Shown one piece after another: positions 59,983 through 64,000 of a stretch of DNA of 64,000 nucleotides. A model generated the notes under the pieces. That model saw nothing but the letters and a program-made list of their open reading frames with translations, made no database searches and was not told the origin of the DNA. This DNA is from JADJNY01 sp046349615 (GTDB taxonomy: Bacteria; Planctomycetota; UBA1135; GCA-002686595): positions 186,001 to 250,000 of the forward strand of contig JAXMBZ010000002.1 in the NCBI GenBank assembly GCA_046349615.1. Reading direction: 5' to 3'. The position numbers and the translations under genes were made by a program. Position 1 is the stretch's first letter. Each line of letters begins with the position of its first letter.

Positions 59983-60286
59983 GAGAACTCCTGAGTAGAG
60001 AAAGAAAGGAACGAATCGATTCGGCCGCCGCCTGCCTAGGGGGTCGAGCGGGGCAGGGACGGCCCTCCAATCCTACCGACCGAACGGCGACTCGGGCGGG
60101 AAGAGCTTTCCTCGAAATCGTGCAGAGCCTGTCTGGGTCTCGTCGGCCCGGCGCAGCCCCCGTGCATTCGTCGGGGTCCCACCCGGTGAGTTGCCGGTCC
60201 CGGTTCGCTACGCTCCCCGGACTGCGCGGCGCGCGTGCCTCGGCTGGGGAGCCGGGACGCCGCGCCCCGTTCCGAGGACCTCCCGC
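59983..60286. other. 304-bp divergent intergenic region
   Basis: Lies between the start of the P-domain protein and the start of cysS, so it should hold two divergent promoters. The first 30 bp are comparatively AT-rich (GAGTAGAGAAAGAAAGGAACG) and contain one 12-bp palindrome (listed separately). No RNA gene was recognised. Confidence 0.6.
60012..60023. repeat. 12-bp perfect palindrome CGAATCGATTCG
   Basis: A self-complementary 12-mer 30 bp upstream of the P-domain protein's start codon, in the AT-richest part of the gap. It may be a regulator site; nothing more can be said from sequence. Confidence 0.35.
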
Positions 60287-61708
60287 GTGGCCTTCACCGT
60301 CTACAACTCGCTCACCCGCACCCTCGAACCCTTCACGACCCTCGAGCCGGGGAAGGTCCGCATGTACAACTGCGGCCCCACGGTCTACGGGCGCGCGCAC
60401 ATCGGGAACATGCGCGCCTACCTGTTCGCGGACACGCTGCGGCGCTGGCTCGAGTACCAGGGCTACGACGTGAAGCAGGTGATGAACATCACCGACGTCG
60501 GCCACCTCGTCGACGACGCGGACGAGGGCGAGGACAAGATCGAGGCGCAGGCCCGCAAGGAGAAGCGCGACCCGTGGGAGATCAGCCGCGGGTGGACGCA
60601 GCTCTTCTTCGCGGACTTGAAGAAGCTCGGGTGCAAGCCGGCGTTCGTCTACCCGCGGGCGTCCGAGCACGTGCCGGAGATGCTCGAGATGATCGACGGC
60701 TTGATCGCGAAGGGCTTCGCGTACCAGGTCGGCGGCGACGTCTACTTCGAGGTCGAGAAGTTCCCCGCGTACGGCCGCCTCTCCGGCAACAAGGTCGAGG
60801 AACTCGACGCCGGCGCGCGCATCGCGGTGCGCGAGGAAAAGAAGAACCCCGCCGACTTCGCGCTGTGGAAGAGCGACCCGAAGCACTTGATGAAGTGGTC
60901 GAGCCGCTACGGCCCCGACGGCTTCCCCGGATGGCACATCGAGTGCTCGGCGATGTCGAAGAAGCACCTCGGCGAGCAGCTCGACATCCACACGGGCGGC
61001 GAGGACAACCTCTTCCCGCACCACGAATGCGAGATCGCGCAGACCGAAGCCTTCACCGGCAAGCCGTTCGCGCGCTTCTGGATGCACACGAAGTTCCTCC
61101 AGGTCGACGGCGGCAAGATGTCGAAGCGCCTCGGCAACTGCTATTCGATCGACGACATCGAGGCGAAGGGCTTCACCGCGCGCCAACTGCGCTACTGCCT
61201 GATCCGCGGCCACTACCGGACGCCGCTCAACTTCACGTGGGAGATCCTGAAGGAGTCGGCGGCGGCGCTCGCGAACCTCGACGACCTCGCGGCGCGTCTG
61301 CGGCGCATGCGCACCGGCGTCGATGCGAGCGCGTCGTCCGACGACGGTCTCGAGGACGTCGCGCGCTGCAAGGCGAAGTTCGAGAGCGGCATGAACGAGG
61401 ACCTCAACGTGCCCAAGGCGATCGCGGCGTTGAACGAGCTGCGCGGGCTCGCGCTCGAGAAGCGCCTCGGCGCGAGCGCGGCGGCGGCGGCGTTCCAGTT
61501 CCTCGAGAAGGCGAACGGCGTGCTCGGCTGCATCCAGCTCGAGGAGGAACTGCTCCCCGCCGAGATCGAGCGCCAGATCGCGGCGCGGCAGGACGCGCGC
61601 AAGCGGAAGGACTTCAAGGAATCGGACCGCATCCGCGACGCGCTGCTCGCGCAGGGGATCGTGCTCGAGGACACGCCGAGCGGCGTCGTCTGGAAGCGCA
61701 AGAGCTGA
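60287..61708 (+). CDS. cysS: Cysteinyl-tRNA synthetase
   Basis: A 473-residue class I synthetase charging tRNA-Cys. NCGPTVYGRAHIGNMRAY carries the zinc-ligand Cys and the HIGH-type motif (HIGN). WHIECSAMS and the DIHTGGEDNLFPHHECE block supply further zinc ligands and substrate contacts, and KMSKRLGN (Lys277) is the KMSKS loop. The C-terminal helical and anticodon-binding parts are present, and the length matches bacterial CysRS. The GTG at 60287 with GAGGA just upstream gives the usual N-terminus (AFTVYNSLT). Divergent from the P-domain gene. Confidence 0.96.
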   Translation: MAFTVYNSLTRTLEPFTTLEPGKVRMYNCGPTVYGRAHIGNMRAYLFADTLRRWLEYQGYDVKQVMNITDVGHLVDDADEGEDKIEAQARKEKRDPWEISRGWTQLFFADLKKLGCKPAFVYPRASEHVPEMLEMIDGLIAKGFAYQVGGDVYFEVEKFPAYGRLSGNKVEELDAGARIAVREEKKNPADFALWKSDPKHLMKWSSRYGPDGFPGWHIECSAMSKKHLGEQLDIHTGGEDNLFPHHECEIAQTEAFTGKPFARFWMHTKFLQVDGGKMSKRLGNCYSIDDIEAKGFTARQLRYCLIRGHYRTPLNFTWEILKESAAALANLDDLAARLRRMRTGVDASASSDDGLEDVARCKAKFESGMNEDLNVPKAIAALNELRGLALEKRLGASAAAAAFQFLEKANGVLGCIQLEEELLPAEIERQIAARQDARKRKDFKESDRIRDALLAQGIVLEDTPSGVVWKRKS

Positions 61709-61852
61709 GTTCGCCGCCGTAGCCCGAGCGGGCAACGCGATCGCCCCCGCCGCGCTTTCCTGCGCGGGGCCGTTCTCGTAACCTCTCCGCCCCCGAGGCG
61801 GGGCTCCCGGCGATCGTGGCGGGCTCGCCCGCCCGGCGCCGGAAGGACACGC

Positions 61853-64000
61853 GTGCGTCGCCAAGCTCTCCTCGTTCCCGCGCTCCTCGCAGCGCTCGTC
61901 ATCCCGTTCTCCTGCGGCACGCCGAACTCCGGCGCGTCCTCCGCCGCGACGGCCGCGCTCGCGGCGCCCGCGCCGGCGGCGGCGGAGCTCGTCCCCGCGC
62001 CGCACGCACCGCGTCTCGCGCTGCGCGCGTTCGCGCTCGACGTCCGCGGCCGGGCGCCCGAGGCGCGCAAGCTCCTCGCGAGCGAGCTCGCAGGCCGGCT
62101 CGCGTCGGGCGCGCCGGGCTCCGACGCGGAGCGCGACGACGCCGTCGTCGCGGTGCTGCAGTGGCACGCGCTCGCCCGCGCCCGCGAGCGTTGGGGCGAG
62201 ACCGCGGCGTGGACCGAGCGCGCGCTCCTCCCGCTCGGCGCGGCGCCGTTCGACGCCGTCGGCGCGGGGCGCGCGGACGCGGAGCTCGTCTCGCGCCTCC
62301 TGGCGCTGCGGTGCGAGGCGTTGCAGCACCTCGGCCGCGTCGACGAGGCCCGCGCGATCACGCGCGCGCTCGCGCTCGTCACGGACTGGCGTCTCGTCGG
62401 CCCGTTCGACAACGAGCGCGGCAAGGGCTACGCGAAGAAGGAGAAGCCCGAGAGCGAGCTCGACTACGCCGCGGAGTACACGGGCAAGGCGCGCTCGATC
62501 GCCTGGCGCGAGAACCCGGTGCCGGAGCATCCGCGCGGGGTGCTCGACCTCGGCGCGTGCCTGCGACCCGACACGCAGGGCTTCGCGTACCTCGCGACCG
62601 CGGTCGAGAGCCCGAACGACCAGGAGGTCGTGTTCCGCGCGGGCTCGCGCGGACCGATCCGCGTGTTCGTCGACGGACGCGAGGCCTTCGCGAAGAAGAC
62701 CGTGCGGCCCGTCGAGTTCGACCAGGACGCAGTCGTCGTCGCGTTGAAAGCGGGCTGGAACCGCGTGCTCGTGAAGAGCTGCATCGAGGACCAGAGCGAC
62801 TGGACGCTGCAACTGCGCTTCACCGACCTCGCTGGACGTCCGCTCGCGCTGCGCGTCGACTCCGCGCGCGCCCCGGAGGCGAAGGCCGAGGGCTCGAAGG
62901 CGCAGGCGAAGGCCGCGCCCGAGACGCGCGAGCGCCTCGACGCCCGCGCCAAGTCGGACGCGGACGCGGCGCGGCTGCTCGCGCTCTACCACCACTTCGC
63001 GCACCCCGACGACCGCACCGCGAAGAGCGCGCAGAAGGCGGCGGAGCTCGCGCTCGCGAAGGCCGCGGACGACCCGGACACGATCTACCTCGCCGCGCGC
63101 GTCGCCGCGCCCGACGCGGACACGAGCCGGCAGGAGATGGAGGTCAACCCGTGGATCGCGCCGCTCAAGCGCGTGATCGCGCTCGACCCGACGAACGTCG
63201 CGGCGCGCGTCGACCTCGCGCAGTTCGCGCTCGACCTGAACCCGACGCTCGCGCGCGCCGACCAGCTCTCCGAGGAGGCGTACCGCGCGGCGCCCGACGA
63301 CCCGGACGTCGTGCAGTTGCGCGCGCGCGTGCTCTCGCACCTCGACCGCGACGGCGAATCCGCGCTGCTCCAGGAGCGTCTCCTCGCGCTCCCCGAGCAC
63401 GCGTGGACGCGCTCCGGTGTCGCCGAACGCGCGCGCGAACTCGTCACGCGCGGCGCTCCGGACGCGGCGCTCGCGCTGCTCGCGCGCGGGAGCGATCTCG
63501 ACCGTGCCTACGGCGAGTCGTTCGACGAGCGCCTGCGGCTCCTCGCCGACCGCGGCGACCTCGACGGGATCGCGCGCGTCGCGGACGAGGCGCTCTCCGC
63601 CGCCCCGTTCGCCGCGCACGTCGCGCTCGAGGCGGCGCGGCGGCTCGAGCGCGGCGGCGCTCTCGATCGCGCACGGTCGTTCCTCGATCGCGCGCGCAAG
63701 CTCGCGCCGGAGGACACGGACGCGCTGCTCGCGCTCGCGAAGCTCGAGCAGCGCGCGGGCAAGGGCGACGCGAGCGATGCGCTGCTCGCCGAGATCCTCC
63801 GCATCGATCCGAGCCAGGACAAGCTGCGCCGCCAGCGCGAGCTGCTCGCGAAGAGCTCGGAAGAGCGCTTCGAGACGCCGTTCCTCTGGGACGCGCGCGC
63901 GGTGCTCGCCGCGGCGCCGGCGCTCGACGCCGACGAGCCGCTCTGCGTGCTCGACCGCACCGTCGTCCATCGCGTGAACCGCGACGGCACGTCGTCGTCG
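61853..64000 (+). CDS. TPR/DUF3857-type secreted protein (3' end cut off)
   Basis: The frame runs from a GTG at 61853 (AAGGA 7 nt upstream) to the window edge, about 716 residues so far. A hydrophobic N-terminus ending in IPFSCG suggests a lipoprotein, though the lipobox is poor. Residues about 60-300 hold a helical region and a beta-rich insert (VVFRAGSRGPIRVFVDGREAF, NRVLVKSC). From about 345 onwards come TPR-like helices (ALDPTNVAARVDLAQFALDL, ARKLAPEDTDALLALAKLEQRAG). The visible end (CVLDRTVVHRVNRDGTSSS) looks like the start of a DUF3857 domain, often followed by a transglutaminase-like domain, which would lie outside the window. Role unknown. Confidence 0.75.
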   Translation, partial: MRRQALLVPALLAALVIPFSCGTPNSGASSAATAALAAPAPAAAELVPAPHAPRLALRAFALDVRGRAPEARKLLASELAGRLASGAPGSDAERDDAVVAVLQWHALARARERWGETAAWTERALLPLGAAPFDAVGAGRADAELVSRLLALRCEALQHLGRVDEARAITRALALVTDWRLVGPFDNERGKGYAKKEKPESELDYAAEYTGKARSIAWRENPVPEHPRGVLDLGACLRPDTQGFAYLATAVESPNDQEVVFRAGSRGPIRVFVDGREAFAKKTVRPVEFDQDAVVVALKAGWNRVLVKSCIEDQSDWTLQLRFTDLAGRPLALRVDSARAPEAKAEGSKAQAKAAPETRERLDARAKSDADAARLLALYHHFAHPDDRTAKSAQKAAELALAKAADDPDTIYLAARVAAPDADTSRQEMEVNPWIAPLKRVIALDPTNVAARVDLAQFALDLNPTLARADQLSEEAYRAAPDDPDVVQLRARVLSHLDRDGESALLQERLLALPEHAWTRSGVAERARELVTRGAPDAALALLARGSDLDRAYGESFDERLRLLADRGDLDGIARVADEALSAAPFAAHVALEAARRLERGGALDRARSFLDRARKLAPEDTDALLALAKLEQRAGKGDASDALLAEILRIDPSQDKLRRQRELLAKSSEERFETPFLWDARAVLAAAPALDADEPLCVLDRTVVHRVNRDGTSSS

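Noticed and set aside
1..64000. tRNA or rRNA genes
   Set aside because: No T-loop GGTTCGAATCC-type motif with a matching cloverleaf, and no rRNA-like stretch, was seen in the gaps; a covariance search could still find a divergent one.

Overview
The window is very GC-rich DNA, densely coding on both strands. It most likely comes from a diderm member of the Planctomycetota; this is an inference from gene content, not a database match. Pointers are a porin, Lgt, lipoproteins and a Kdo-kinase-like protein (Gram-negative envelope), menaquinone synthesis by the futalosine route (mqnC-mqnE), archaeal/eukaryal-type RNA enzymes (Pus10, KptA/Tpt1), and many large secreted proteins built from Ig-like, beta-propeller and P-domains. 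No rRNA, tRNA, CRISPR array, insertion sequence or prophage was recognised.

Layout. 1-3.6 kb: a truncated Cache-type sensor and a chemoreceptor with twelve HAMP units, closed by a 17-bp hairpin. 3.6-13.6 kb: an LTxxQ protein, a metallophosphoesterase, DAHP synthase, a 1217-residue secreted multidomain protein, carboxypeptidase-regulatory-like proteins and a DUF2442 protein. 13.6-16.2 kb: mqnC-mqnE, overlapping by GTGA. 16.3-20.8 kb: three tandem thioredoxin/TlpA-like paralogues. 21-26 kb: glycyl-tRNA synthetase, two DUF4143-type ATPases with palindromes at their starts, a TM2 protein with an apparent single-base frameshift, and an NTF2-like lipoprotein. 26-35 kb: gamma-glutamyltransferase, a lactonase-like propeller, an FAD oxidoreductase, an RNase HII-like protein and lgt. 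35-46 kb: Pus10, a sialidase-like propeller, a FabZ-like dehydratase, a Cys/Met PLP enzyme, an M3 peptidase, a type I phosphodiesterase-like membrane protein and rhodanese. 46-50 kb: MgtC-like protein, KptA with a long His/Arg/Gly tail, Kdo-kinase-like protein. 50-53.4 kb: a compact operon of porin, FMN-binding/ApbE fusion and a membrane protein behind a Fur-box-like palindrome. 53.5-64 kb: a Ser/Thr kinase-ATPase-TPR regulator, a secreted protein with four P-domain repeats, cysS, and a truncated TPR/DUF3857 lipoprotein.

The most notable content is the TlpA-like cluster. The first two genes each carry an in-frame UGA exactly where the first Cys of the thioredoxin CxxC motif belongs (giving UGPC and UPPC). 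Each UGA is followed at the same 9-nt distance by a hairpin whose loop G lies 18 nt downstream, as expected for a bacterial SECIS element. The third paralogue has lost both redox positions. Read this way, the locus encodes two exported selenocysteine-containing thiol oxidoreductases plus a redox-dead relative.

Two other points stand out. One is the iron-regulation-like flavinylation operon. The other is a C-terminal domain of about 150 residues, with conserved cysteines and ending in NVTNG..IDW, shared by two otherwise unrelated secreted proteins 50 kb apart.
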